Source: an uncultured Dorea sp. (lineage in GTDB: Bacteria; Bacillota; Clostridia; Lachnospirales; Lachnospiraceae). Taken from it: a stretch of DNA of 64,000 bases. This document shows positions 23,918 to 32,905 of this stretch, one piece after another. The notes beneath the pieces are model-generated. The model saw only the letters and a list, made by a program, of their open reading frames with translations. It did not search any database and was not told where the DNA came from. A program made the position numbers and the translations under genes. Positions within the stretch are counted from its first letter, which is position 1. The number at the start of each line of letters is the position of its first letter. Location of the stretch: the NCBI GenBank assembly GCA_910584615.1, contig CAJUAM010000013.1, positions 1 to 64,000 of the forward strand, in the 5' to 3' direction.

Positions 23918-25075
23918 ATGAATCGGACAATTTACTTTGACAACGGCAGTACTTCATGGCCGAAGGCGCCAGGGGTCGCAGGAGCGATGGCGGAGCTTTT
24001 AGAGAACGGTGCATTCAACATTAACCGCGGGAACTATGCAGGGGCTTATGAGGTGGAAGGGATCGTACTGGATACGAGAGAGCAGCTTTCAAGGCTGTTT
24101 GGCGGGAAGGATTCCAGATATATGATATTTACTCCCGGTGTCACATATTCACTGAATTATTTTATAAAAGGTTTCCTGAAGACGGGAGATCATGTACTGG
24201 TGAGCGGTCTGGAGCATAACGCGGTTATGCGGCCGTTAGAGCAGATGAGAAGATACGGGGTTTCTTATGATATTGTTCCGGTAGACGAAGAAGGAAATCT
24301 TGAGGCTGACAGACTGGATCAGATGGTGAAGCCAGATACGAGAGCCGTTATTGTAACCCATGCCTCCAATGTGTGCGGAACAGTAATACCAATCCAGGAG
24401 ATTGGGAAGATATGCCAGAGGAGAGGATTGTTTTTCGCGGTGGATACTGCCCAGAGTGCCGGGACGATCACAGTGGATATGAAAGAGTGTGGGATTGATT
24501 TTCTTGCGTTTACGGGACATAAGGGTCTTTTAGGCCCTCAGGGTATTGGGGGATTCCTTATTTCTGAGAGGCTGAATAAGGAGATGGAGCCTTATATAGC
24601 AGGGGGAACAGGAAGCCAGTCGGATTCATTTCTGCAGCCTGAGAGTCTTCCGGACAAGTATGAGAGCGGGACCATGAATCTTCCGGGGATCGTCGGACTG
24701 CACGCTGCTCTTGATTTTCTGGAAGAAACGGGCATTAACGTGATCCATGAAAAGAAGATGAGGCTTACCGGATATTTTATTGAGAAGGTGAAGGAGATTC
24801 CGCAGGTCCGCATTGTGGGAAGAAAAGACACTGAAAACCGGGTGGCGGTAGTATCATTGGATTTTCTGACTATGGATAATGCAGTGGCAGCGTTTGAACT
24901 GGAGCAGGAATATGGAATCATGACAAGAGTGGGGCTTCACTGCGCGCCGGCTGCCCATCAGTCTTTGCATACATTTCCGCAAGGGACGGTGAGATTTGCT
25001 TTTGGTATAGACAATACAACAGAACAGATTGACTGCTGTGCGGAAGGTATCAGGAGAATAGTCAGAAATATATAG
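23918..25075 (+). CDS. Class V aminotransferase / cysteine desulfurase-family protein
   Basis: 385 residues, PLP-dependent. YFDNGSTSWPKAP at the start, EHNAVMRPL, TGHKGLLGPQG with Lys202 as the PLP lysine, and RVGLHCAPAAH with the mobile-loop Cys match the EF2568-type cysteine desulfurase family. That family is often found beside selenium- or sulfur-handling genes; a DUF3343 gene lies 1.4 kb downstream. AAAGGGG precedes ATG 23918. It is last in line after the cobalamin genes but has no known role in that pathway, so it may serve Fe-S or selenium chemistry. Confidence 0.85.
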   Translation: MNRTIYFDNGSTSWPKAPGVAGAMAELLENGAFNINRGNYAGAYEVEGIVLDTREQLSRLFGGKDSRYMIFTPGVTYSLNYFIKGFLKTGDHVLVSGLEHNAVMRPLEQMRRYGVSYDIVPVDEEGNLEADRLDQMVKPDTRAVIVTHASNVCGTVIPIQEIGKICQRRGLFFAVDTAQSAGTITVDMKECGIDFLAFTGHKGLLGPQGIGGFLISERLNKEMEPYIAGGTGSQSDSFLQPESLPDKYESGTMNLPGIVGLHAALDFLEETGINVIHEKKMRLTGYFIEKVKEIPQVRIVGRKDTENRVAVVSLDFLTMDNAVAAFELEQEYGIMTRVGLHCAPAAHQSLHTFPQGTVRFAFGIDNTTEQIDCCAEGIRRIVRNI

Positions 25076-25216
25076 ATAATGTTAATAAATAAAAGTACAT
25101 ATAATAATTATCAATCAGTGAAATGTAAGGAATCCATAGCCTCTAAGCCGCAAAAATGATACACTGGGTATAGATATTTTACACAAAAATATTTTACTTA
25201 AGGAGGAAAAATTGGT

Positions 25217-26491
25217 ATGGCTGACAATCACAAAATGTGGGAAGAATTGGGGATGAATCTGGAGCTTCATGACCAGTTGTGCGAGGTGCTCCCGCAGGCG
25301 TTTGGAGATGTTTTTTTGTCACAGGAGAACAGACCGGAGGGAATGGATTATTATAACATGGTGGTAGCGGATATCCATGGTATCCGTCCTTCTGAGCTGA
25401 TAGAGCATCAGAAGAAGGGAGGCAAAGTGTTTGGAACATTCTGTGTCTATGTTCCGGACGAGGTTATCTTTGCGGCTGACGCTATCGCGACAGGACTTTG
25501 CGGGGGTTCTCAGTTCTGGGTTCCGGGAGGTGAAAAAGTGCTTCCGACGAATACATGTCCGCTGATCAAGGCATCGGTAGGAGCCAGACTTGACCGTACC
25601 TGTCCGTTTTTCAGGATTGCTGATATGTACATAGGAGAGACGACCTGCGACGGAAAAAAGAAAGCGTGGGAAATTTTAGCCGAGGATGTTCCGGTCCATG
25701 TGATGGATCTTCCGCAGATGAAGCGCGCGAAGGATGTGAAGGCATGGGCAGAAGAGATTGAGACGCTGAAAGAGAAAGTAGAAGAATTTACCGGCAATAC
25801 TGTAACAGCTCAAAAGCTGTCAGAGAGCATCAAACTGATCAATGCTAAGAGAAAGGCATTATCAAGACTTTATGACTGCCGCAAGAATGAGACGCTGCCG
25901 ATCAGCGGTACAGACGCACTGGTTATCTCACAGATTGCGTTCTATGACGATCCGGCAAGATTTACCCAGATGACAAATAAGCTCTGTGATGAGCTGGAAC
26001 AAAGGATTAAGGATGGGGTAAGCGTAGTTCCGGCAGGTACAAAGCGTATTATGCTGACAGGAACACCTCTTGCAATTCCGAATTGGAAGCTGCATAATAT
26101 TGTAGAGACCAGCGGCGCGGTTGTTGTTTGTGAAGAGATGTGTACAGGAACCCGCTATTTTGAAAATTATGTGGATGAGAGCAAGGAGACGGTGGAAGAT
26201 CAGATTACAGCCATCGCAGAGCGATATATGGGCATCAACTGCGCGTGCTTTACACCGAACCATGCAAGAATTGATGATATTCTTCGTCTGGCAAAGGAAT
26301 ACAAGGTTGACGGTATCATTGATGTGAATCTTAAGTTCTGCGGCCTTTATGATACAGAGGGATACTTTGTAGAACGTGCCATGAAAGAAGCAGGGATTCC
26401 GGTACTTGGGATCGAGACAGATTATACGGACAGCGATGCGCAGCAGCTTCGTACAAGAGTCAGCGCATTTGTGGAGATGCTGAATAATTAA
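25217..26491 (+). CDS. Double-cubane-cluster-type reductase (2-hydroxyacyl-CoA dehydratase family)
   Basis: 424 residues. Cysteines in LCGG, NTCPLIK and TTCDGKKKAW, plus later ones in CEEMCTGTRYF and FCGLYD, match the HgdB/BcrBC fold. Its closest-looking relatives are the stand-alone double-cubane [8Fe-9S] proteins rather than two-subunit dehydratases, as no partner subunit is present. An activator ATPase follows at 26787 and would feed electrons by ATP hydrolysis. AAGGAGG lies upstream of ATG 25217. The physiological substrate of this class is not established. Confidence 0.85.
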   Translation: MADNHKMWEELGMNLELHDQLCEVLPQAFGDVFLSQENRPEGMDYYNMVVADIHGIRPSELIEHQKKGGKVFGTFCVYVPDEVIFAADAIATGLCGGSQFWVPGGEKVLPTNTCPLIKASVGARLDRTCPFFRIADMYIGETTCDGKKKAWEILAEDVPVHVMDLPQMKRAKDVKAWAEEIETLKEKVEEFTGNTVTAQKLSESIKLINAKRKALSRLYDCRKNETLPISGTDALVISQIAFYDDPARFTQMTNKLCDELEQRIKDGVSVVPAGTKRIMLTGTPLAIPNWKLHNIVETSGAVVVCEEMCTGTRYFENYVDESKETVEDQITAIAERYMGINCACFTPNHARIDDILRLAKEYKVDGIIDVNLKFCGLYDTEGYFVERAMKEAGIPVLGIETDYTDSDAQQLRTRVSAFVEMLNN

Positions 26492-26511
26492 AGCGGAAAG
26501 AGGACTCTGTT

Positions 26512-26772
26512 ATGCCAAATATACAGCATTATGTGTTGTTTCCTAACCATGATAATGGAATGCGTCTATATAAAGAGTTAAAAAAACTGGGGGTTTGGGC
26601 AGTGATTGCCCCAACCCCCAGAAGTGCGAGCAAATGCTGCGGTATTTCTCTTATGATCCATGAGGAAGACTTAGATGTGGTTCGAAATTGTGCAAAGGAA
26701 AATGAAATAGAGATTTTGAAAATAGCAGCAGTAGAGAAGGACTTAAATCCTCACAGGGATAAATATTGCTAA
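26512..26772 (+). CDS. DUF3343 domain protein
   Basis: 86 residues: HYVLFPNHDNGMRLYKELK, then a GVWAVIAPTPRSASKCCG core and a short helix. This is the DUF3343 ferredoxin-like small domain with its conserved P-R-x-x-S-x-x-C-G segment. Family members often sit beside double-cubane reductases and selenium- or sulfur-related genes. Here it lies between the reductase and its activator, so a role in electron or sulfur handling for that pair is likely. The stop overlaps the region before the activator start. Confidence 0.85.
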   Translation: MPNIQHYVLFPNHDNGMRLYKELKKLGVWAVIAPTPRSASKCCGISLMIHEEDLDVVRNCAKENEIEILKIAAVEKDLNPHRDKYC

Positions 26773-26786
26773 AAGGGGTAGAAAAG

Positions 26787-27554
26787 ATGAATTATGTAGG
26801 AATTGATATCGGCTCCACAGCATCGAAGGTTGCGGTGATCGGAGAAAAGGATCTTAAATTTGTGCTGCCTACGGGTTGGAGCAGTAAAGAGACGACGCTT
26901 CTGATCAAAGAAAAGCTTTTAGAAGAAGGTATTGACGTGCAGTCAGAGGATACGAAGACAGCAGCTACCGGATATGGCAGGATTGCTGTAGATTTTGCGG
27001 ATTACGTCATCACCGAGATAACCTGTCACGCAAGGGGCGGCAGAGAGATGGCGGGTAATGAGTGTACTATCATTGATGTGGGCGGACAGGATACAAAAGT
27101 GATCCTCGTATCCGGCGGTATGGTGCAGGATTTCTTAATGAATGATAAATGCTCGGCGGGAACCGGAAAGTTCTTAGAGATTATGGCAAACCGTCTTGGT
27201 GTCAGTCTTCAGGAACTGTTTGATATGGCGGCAGCAGGGACGGTACTTCCTATCAGTTCCTTATGTACGGTGTTTGCAGAATCTGAGGTCATCAATTATA
27301 TCGGTGAAGGAAAAAGCCGGGAGGATATCGCGGCGGGGGTTGTGGATTCTGTAGCGGCGAAGGTGGCGCAGTTAAGCCAGAGAAAGAATCTGTCAGAAAA
27401 GATCATACTGACAGGCGGATTAAGTCATAGTGAATATTTTACTAAAATATTGTCAATGAAGGTAGGAAAGATGGTAGAACCGACAGAAGACGGAAGATAT
27501 GCGGGAGCACTTGGGGCGGCTTTGTTAGCGAAAGAAAAATCGGCGCAAAAGTAA
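26787..27554 (+). CDS. BadF/HgdC-type activator ATPase
   Basis: 255 residues of the ASKHA fold. YVGIDIGSTASKVAV binds phosphate 1, IDVGGQDTKV phosphate 2, and NDKCSAGTGKFLE carries the cluster Cys; a second Cys is in SSLCTVFAESE. Homodimers with a bridging [4Fe-4S] drive ATP-dependent electron transfer to dehydratases and double-cubane proteins. AAGGGG stands before ATG 26787, preferred over an upstream TTG at 26766. It completes a three-gene set with the reductase and DUF3343. Confidence 0.92.
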   Translation: MNYVGIDIGSTASKVAVIGEKDLKFVLPTGWSSKETTLLIKEKLLEEGIDVQSEDTKTAATGYGRIAVDFADYVITEITCHARGGREMAGNECTIIDVGGQDTKVILVSGGMVQDFLMNDKCSAGTGKFLEIMANRLGVSLQELFDMAAAGTVLPISSLCTVFAESEVINYIGEGKSREDIAAGVVDSVAAKVAQLSQRKNLSEKIILTGGLSHSEYFTKILSMKVGKMVEPTEDGRYAGALGAALLAKEKSAQK

Positions 27555-27567
27555 TGTGCCGGTTTTT
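27541..27567 (+). terminator. Terminator after the activator gene
   Basis: CGGCGCA (27541-27547) pairs with TGTGCCG (27555-27561) with one wobble, and TTTTT follows. The stop codon of the activator gene lies in the loop. Confidence 0.65.
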
Positions 27568-27582
27568 CTGATTTGTGGGTGA

Positions 27583-27611
27583 TTGAGAAAAAGCAGTGGT
27601 TATGGTAAAAT
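27583..27611 (+). promoter_or_regulatory. Promoter of the flavodoxin-like gene
   Basis: TTGAGA at 27583-27588, 17 bp, TAAAAT at 27606-27611. AGGAGG follows at 27621-27626, just ahead of the start codons. Confidence 0.65.
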
Positions 27612-27634
27612 GATCTGCATAGGAGGTGTTGATG

Positions 27635-28252
27635 ATGAAAGTTTTAATGATCAACGGAAGTCCTCATGCGGAAGGAAATACATATATTGCTCTGCATGAG
27701 ATGGAGAAAGTCTTTGCGCAGGAAGGAATCGAAACGGAGATGATCCATATAGGCAATAAAGATATCAGAGGATGTATCGCCTGTTATTCCTGCGCAAAAA
27801 ACAAGAAATGTGTTTTTGATGATATTGTGAATGAGACGGCGGTTAAATTTGCAGAGTGTGACGGGATTGTTGTGGCCAGTCCGGTATATTACGCATCAGC
27901 GAACGCAACACTTGTTGCGTTTCTTGACCGTCTGTTTTACAGTGCTCCATGTGATAAGACAATGAAGGTAGGAGCGAGCGTTGTGGCAGCAAGAAGAGGA
28001 GGGCTCTCGGCAACCTTTGATGAGCTGAACAAGTATTTTACCATATCTGGGATGCCGGTTGCGTCAAGCCAGTATTGGAACAGTATTCACGGAAAAACAC
28101 CGGGAGAAGCAAAGGAAGATAAGGAAGGCTTGCAGACCATGCGTACACTGGCAAGGAATATGGCATTTCTTATGAAGAGTATTTCACTTGGAAAAGAGAA
28201 ATACGGTCTGCCTGAAAAAGAAGAGAAGGTTTCAACGAGTTTTATCCGGTAG
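27635..28252 (+). CDS. Flavodoxin-like NAD(P)H-dependent FMN reductase family protein
   Basis: 205 residues. MINGSPHAEGNTYIAL forms the FMN phosphate loop; GCIACYSCAKNKKCVFDD is the Cys-rich segment of iron-sulfur-flavoprotein-like oxidoreductases, and ASPVYYASANATL the second flavin loop. It is a cytosolic flavin reductase of unknown substrate. ATG 27635 is eight bases after AGGAGG; an ATG one codon earlier would also work. It has its own promoter and is followed by the DUF5714 gene in the same direction. Confidence 0.85.
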   Translation: MKVLMINGSPHAEGNTYIALHEMEKVFAQEGIETEMIHIGNKDIRGCIACYSCAKNKKCVFDDIVNETAVKFAECDGIVVASPVYYASANATLVAFLDRLFYSAPCDKTMKVGASVVAARRGGLSATFDELNKYFTISGMPVASSQYWNSIHGKTPGEAKEDKEGLQTMRTLARNMAFLMKSISLGKEKYGLPEKEEKVSTSFIR

Positions 28253-28300
28253 CTGAGGAGACTGTTTTTAGAGTACAAAAATACAGACAGGAGACAGAGT

Positions 28301-29035
28301 ATGATAAAAAGAGGAGAAGGCGCCTGCCTTATATGCGGAAAGCCAGTTGTATATTATGAGAAGGCAAAGAAGATGGAATGTATGATATGCCATCACTGGT
28401 TTGAGAGTCATGCCGGATGTGAGGACGGGCATTATGTGTGTGATGAGTGTCACGGTAAGAAAGGAATCCAGATTATTAAAGAAGGATGTAAAAGCAGCAT
28501 TTCAAAAAATCCTGTGGAGATCATGCAGAATCTGATGGAAGACCCGTATATCTATATGCATGGGCCGGAGCATCATGTGATGGTAGGCGCTGCGCTCCTT
28601 ACGGCATATTATAATTGCAAAGGATTTGAGTCAGAAGATTTAAAGAGGGCCGCTTTTGAAACCGCTCTGGAAGAGATGGAGGCACGGGGCAGAGAGTACC
28701 CGGGCGGCTCCTGCGGATATTGGGGCTGCTGCGGTGCTGCTGTGAGTACAGGGATGTTTGTAAGCATTGTCACAAAGGCAACGCCGCTTACCGGAAAGTC
28801 CTGGGGACTTTCGAACAGGATGACTTCCGAGGCATTAAAAGCAATCGGAGATCTTGGAGGACCAAGATGCTGTAAGAGAAATTCTTTGACTGCGGCAGTG
28901 GCAGCAGTGCGGTTTGCAAAGGAGAATCTTGGAGTAGAGATGGAGCTTCCAAAGGAAATCCGATGTGGGTTCTCGGAGGAAAATAAGGAGTGCTTAAGGC
29001 GGAAATGTCCGTATTATGGAGAGTGTACCGATTGA
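28301..29035 (+). CDS. DUF5714 Cys-rich protein
   Basis: 244 residues with 22 or so cysteines. An N-terminal zinc-ribbon-like part (CLICGKPVVY, CMICHHWF, CDECHG) precedes a larger domain with GGSCGYWGCCGAA and GGPRCCKRN, and the end carries CLRRKCPYYGEC. This matches DUF5714, a family of unknown function frequent in anaerobes, sometimes labelled a methyltransferase without proof. The motif spacing suggests at least one metal or Fe-S site. CAGGAGACAG precedes ATG 28301. Confidence 0.75.
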   Translation: MIKRGEGACLICGKPVVYYEKAKKMECMICHHWFESHAGCEDGHYVCDECHGKKGIQIIKEGCKSSISKNPVEIMQNLMEDPYIYMHGPEHHVMVGAALLTAYYNCKGFESEDLKRAAFETALEEMEARGREYPGGSCGYWGCCGAAVSTGMFVSIVTKATPLTGKSWGLSNRMTSEALKAIGDLGGPRCCKRNSLTAAVAAVRFAKENLGVEMELPKEIRCGFSEENKECLRRKCPYYGECTD

Positions 29036-29135
29036 GCAATAAATATTAAAAAGTGGTTTAGTAAACGGTAAAAATAAGCGCTGATCACGTTTTTTCAAAT
29101 TTTTCATACACTGAATTTGAAGGAGTGTGATTGAG

Positions 29136-29603
29136 ATGCTTACATGTGGTAATGAAAATCCTGCGGCTACTGCAAAGATAGAGGGCAGTAAGAAATATAA
29201 CTCGATCAGAGGAAGGGTGGATTTTTACGATACATACGAAGGAACGGTTGTAATTGCCAGAATATGGGGGATTCCTGAAGAATTTGGAGATGGTTTCTTT
29301 GGATTCCATATCCATGAAGGTGGTTTTTGCGCTGGAAATAACGAAGATCCCTTCGCTGAGGCCGGACATCATTACAATCCGGATAATAAACCTCATCCGG
29401 AACACGCAGGGGATCTTCCGCCGCTGCTTGGAAATAAGGGCACGGCATGGACGGCAGTTTATACGGACCGGTTTTATCCGGAAGATTTAATTGGGAAAAC
29501 AGTGGTCATTCATTCAAAACCAGATGATTTTAAGACCCAGCCTTCCGGTGACTCGGGTGAGAAGATAGCATGCGGGGAAATTAAAGAATGGAAAGCAAGA
29601 TAA
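29136..29603 (+). CDS. sodC: Cu/Zn superoxide dismutase, cytosolic form
   Basis: 155 residues. GFHIHEGG gives two copper ligands, then Cys in FCAGN; HHYNP with HPEHAGDLPPL supplies the bridging and zinc ligands, and VVIHSKPDDF with QPSGDSGEKIACG the last copper His, the active-site segment and the second Cys. All metal ligands and the disulfide pair appear present. No signal peptide or lipobox is visible, unlike most bacterial SodC proteins, so it seems cytosolic. ATG 29136 is preferred over GTG 29127, which sits on the AAGGAG ribosome site. Confidence 0.9.
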   Translation: MLTCGNENPAATAKIEGSKKYNSIRGRVDFYDTYEGTVVIARIWGIPEEFGDGFFGFHIHEGGFCAGNNEDPFAEAGHHYNPDNKPHPEHAGDLPPLLGNKGTAWTAVYTDRFYPEDLIGKTVVIHSKPDDFKTQPSGDSGEKIACGEIKEWKAR

Positions 29604-29625
29604 GGATGGCAGACGCCATCCTTTT
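29602..29625 (+). terminator. Terminator after sodC
   Basis: AAGGATGGC (29602-29610) pairs with GCCATCCTT (29615-29623) around AGAC, ending in TTTT. The T run is short but the stem is perfect. Confidence 0.75.
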
Positions 29626-29665
29626 AAAAGTTAGAAAGCAATCCTTGGCATGGTGATTCAAAACA

Positions 29666-29694
29666 TTGACACAGGTACTTCCGCTTGTTAAAAT
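29666..29694 (+). promoter_or_regulatory. Promoter of the hybrid kinase gene
   Basis: TTGACA at 29666-29671, 17 bp, TAAAAT at 29689-29694, 36 bp before the start codon at 29731, which has a GGGAGGAAAG ribosome site. Confidence 0.8.
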
Positions 29695-29730
29695 AAATAG
29701 TATAAGCAAAATGCAGGGAGGAAAGATAAA

Positions 29731-32700
29731 ATGTATCATTGCCATATTCGTTTCTGCTTGACAGGACATCATTTCAAAATATTTGAAATCGTAAAAGAAA
29801 TGCCTCCATTTAAACATTTTACTCATGAGTTTATCGAAGAAGGTAAGCCGTCAGAGGAGTCTGTGGCGGCAGCAGATGTGATCCTGGCTAATTTACAAGG
29901 AATAGACGGAAAAGAAGCAGTGCGCGCATTGATTTCAGGAAAGAGGAAGGAGGCTGAACTGATACTGCTTGCGGATGAGGAGCAGATCAGCAGGCTTTCA
30001 GGAGAATTGACAGAGGTTAAGGATATTTGGACACTTCCTATGTCGGATGAGGAGATTCGTTTTCGGTTTATCCGGTGGCAGGAAAATCAGAAGATGAGTA
30101 AAGATTTTTGGCAGACCAGTCAGTATCTTGAGGCGACTATCAACAATGTTCCAAATCTTGTATGGTACAAGGATAAGAATGGCATTCATGAGAAGGTGAA
30201 TGACAGTTTCTGCAGGACAGTCAACAAGTCGAAAAAGCAGGTGGAAGGGCGCGGCCATGCATATATATGGGATGTGGATCATGACGATCCCGCCTGTATA
30301 GAATCTGAACTCGAGGTTATGAGGCGGAGAGAAACATGCGTATCTGAAGAAACTGTTAAGAGCGGGGACGGTACAAAGCTGCTCACTACATACAAATCTC
30401 CATTGTATGATATTAACGGGGATGTGATGGGGACTGTTGGTGTTGCTATTGATGTGACGCAGGAACGTGCTTACGAGCAGGAGATCATTGATAAGAATTA
30501 TACGCTTGAGACAATTTTTACGACGATGGATTGCGGTGTTATGTGCCATACACTGGACGGAAGACATATCATCAGTATCAATCGTGCTGCCCTTAAGATC
30601 CTGGGGTATGAATCACAGGCAGAGCTTTTGGCAGATGGTTTTGATATGGTTGCGGAATCTGTTGTTGCAGAAGACAAGGAAGCTTTAAGAAAGAAGATCA
30701 AGGAACTTAAGAACGAGGGAGACAGTATCAGCGTAGAGTACCGTGTATGCCATAAGAATGGAGAGATCCTGCATATCATGGGTAATGTTAAGCTCATTGA
30801 ACAGAACGGAGAACTTGTCTACCAGCGTTTCCTTCTGGACTGTACCGCACAAAAACTTGAACAGAAGAAGAACGAGCGTCATCATATGGAGCTGATCCAT
30901 GCATTAAGTATTGAGTATAATCTTGTCTGCTTTTTTGAACTTAATACAGGAGCAGGGATGCCCCTTCGATTGTCAGATGAAAAGCATCATATGTTTGAAA
31001 CTGACTTTGGCAGAGAGATTTCGCTGGAAGAGAGCATGGGACTTTACATACAAAAGTATGTCCATGAGGAAGACAGGGAGATGATGCGTAAAGCGTCTTC
31101 AAGAGAGAAACTCCGGGCAGAACTGACAGAGAACAAACAATATTATATCAATTACCGGACTGTGAGGAATGGTGAGGTAACGTATTTCCAGATGCGGGCG
31201 GTGCGTGCCGGACAATGGGAGGAAGATCGCGGCATTGTACTGGGATTCCGAAGTGTAGATGAGGAAATCCGTAATGAGATGAAGAAAAAAGAATTGTTAG
31301 AGGATGCGCTGCTGCAGGCAAATGAAGCAAACAAGGCAAAAAGTGTCTTCCTTTCTAATATGTCCCATGATATCCGTACGCCGATGAATGCAATCGTTGG
31401 ATTTACGTCTCTTGCTGTTACACATATTGATAATACAGAGCAGGTGAAAGAATATCTCGGGAAGATCATGACTTCAGGAGAGCATCTTCTGAGTCTGATC
31501 AATGATGTTCTGGATATGAGCCGGATTGAGAGCGGAAAGCTTCATCTGGAGGAGAAGCCGTGCCGTCTGCCGGATATCCTTCATGGGCTCCGCAATATTG
31601 TACAGGCGGATATATACGCGAAGCAGCTGGAGCTTTATATTGATGCGGTAGATATATTCAATGAAGAAATTTTCTGCGACAAACTGCGGCTGAATCAGGT
31701 GCTTCTTAATCTTTTGAGTAATTCTGTCAAATATACGGGCGCGGGCGGCATTATAAGCATGAGGATCATTGAAAAAGCCGGAGCGCCTGCAGGTTATGCT
31801 AATTATGAATTCCACATCAAAGATACAGGTATCGGGATGAGCGAAGAATTTGTGAACCATATCTTTGAGCCATTTGAGAGGGAAAAAAATACTACGATCA
31901 GTGGAATCCAGGGGACCGGTCTTGGAATGGCGATCACGAAGAATATAGTGGATATGATGAACGGAAATATCCGGGTTACAAGTGAGCAGGGAGTTGGTAC
32001 AGAATTTATCGTATCATTTACATTCCGTGTGAACGCTGAAGGAACGGAAACGAGGGATATACCGGAGCTTAAGAATCTGCGGGCTCTGGTAGTGGATGAT
32101 GATTTTAATACTTGTGACAGTGTGACATATATGCTGCAGCAGATCGGAATGCGCGCGGAGTGGACACTGTCCGGGAAAGAAGCGGTACTGCGCACCCGAC
32201 AGGGAGTTACGCGCGGCGATACATACAGTGTATATATCATCGACTGGCTGCTTCCGGACATGAATGGAATCGAAGTGACGAGACGGATCAGAAAAGAGAT
32301 GGGAGAAGATGTGCCGGTCATCGTACTGACAGCGTATGATTGGTCAGATGTTGAAGATGAGGCAAAGGATGCAGGCGTTACAGCATTTTGCAGCAAACCG
32401 TTATTCTTCTCTGAGTTAAGGAGCTGCCTGCATTCGGTGGTGTGCGCAGATGATAAGAAGGAAAAGAGTTCTGAAGAAAAGAAGAACTTCCACGCAGGAC
32501 GGATCCTTCTTGCGGAAGATAATGAACTGAATCAGGAAATCGCCGCGGCGATCTTAGAGGATGCAGGATTTTCTGTAGAAATTGCCGGAAACGGTCAGAT
32601 GGCTGTTGATATGTTAAAGACGGCCGGTCTGGGATATTATCAGCTTGTGCTTATGGATGTCCAAATGCCGGTGATGGACGGTTATCAGGCAGCGAAGCAT

Positions 32701-32871
32701 ATACGTGCTCTGGATGATAAGGAATTGTCAGCAATACCGATTTTTGCTATGACAGCTAATGCTTTTGAAGAAGACAGGCAGAACGCGATAAAGAGCGGTA
32801 TGGATGGTCATATAGCGAAACCGATCGATGTTGACAAATTATTAGAAACTCTTAGCATGGCATTAGGTTAA
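29731..32871 (+). CDS. PAS-domain hybrid histidine kinase with two receiver domains
   Basis: 1046 residues, no membrane helix seen. A receiver-like N-terminal region is followed by PAS domains (about 130-245, 250-375 and 390-500). Then come HisKA with FLSNMSHDIRTPMNA, HATPase (NLLSNSVKYT, DTGIGMS, GTGLGMAI) and two receivers, the first near 785 (IIDWLLPDMNG) and the second near 920 (LAEDNELNQE; LMDVQMPVMDG). No HPt domain is present, so a separate phosphotransfer protein may be needed. Such soluble multi-PAS hybrids are common in Lachnospiraceae. The downstream debranching-enzyme gene follows after 34 bp. Confidence 0.93.
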   Translation: MYHCHIRFCLTGHHFKIFEIVKEMPPFKHFTHEFIEEGKPSEESVAAADVILANLQGIDGKEAVRALISGKRKEAELILLADEEQISRLSGELTEVKDIWTLPMSDEEIRFRFIRWQENQKMSKDFWQTSQYLEATINNVPNLVWYKDKNGIHEKVNDSFCRTVNKSKKQVEGRGHAYIWDVDHDDPACIESELEVMRRRETCVSEETVKSGDGTKLLTTYKSPLYDINGDVMGTVGVAIDVTQERAYEQEIIDKNYTLETIFTTMDCGVMCHTLDGRHIISINRAALKILGYESQAELLADGFDMVAESVVAEDKEALRKKIKELKNEGDSISVEYRVCHKNGEILHIMGNVKLIEQNGELVYQRFLLDCTAQKLEQKKNERHHMELIHALSIEYNLVCFFELNTGAGMPLRLSDEKHHMFETDFGREISLEESMGLYIQKYVHEEDREMMRKASSREKLRAELTENKQYYINYRTVRNGEVTYFQMRAVRAGQWEEDRGIVLGFRSVDEEIRNEMKKKELLEDALLQANEANKAKSVFLSNMSHDIRTPMNAIVGFTSLAVTHIDNTEQVKEYLGKIMTSGEHLLSLINDVLDMSRIESGKLHLEEKPCRLPDILHGLRNIVQADIYAKQLELYIDAVDIFNEEIFCDKLRLNQVLLNLLSNSVKYTGAGGIISMRIIEKAGAPAGYANYEFHIKDTGIGMSEEFVNHIFEPFEREKNTTISGIQGTGLGMAITKNIVDMMNGNIRVTSEQGVGTEFIVSFTFRVNAEGTETRDIPELKNLRALVVDDDFNTCDSVTYMLQQIGMRAEWTLSGKEAVLRTRQGVTRGDTYSVYIIDWLLPDMNGIEVTRRIRKEMGEDVPVIVLTAYDWSDVEDEAKDAGVTAFCSKPLFFSELRSCLHSVVCADDKKEKSSEEKKNFHAGRILLAEDNELNQEIAAAILEDAGFSVEIAGNGQMAVDMLKTAGLGYYQLVLMDVQMPVMDGYQAAKHIRALDDKELSAIPIFAMTANAFEEDRQNAIKSGMDGHIAKPIDVDKLLETLSMALG

Positions 32872-32905
32872 ACGAAAATAGAACAACAGAAGGAAGGCGA
32901 TTAAA

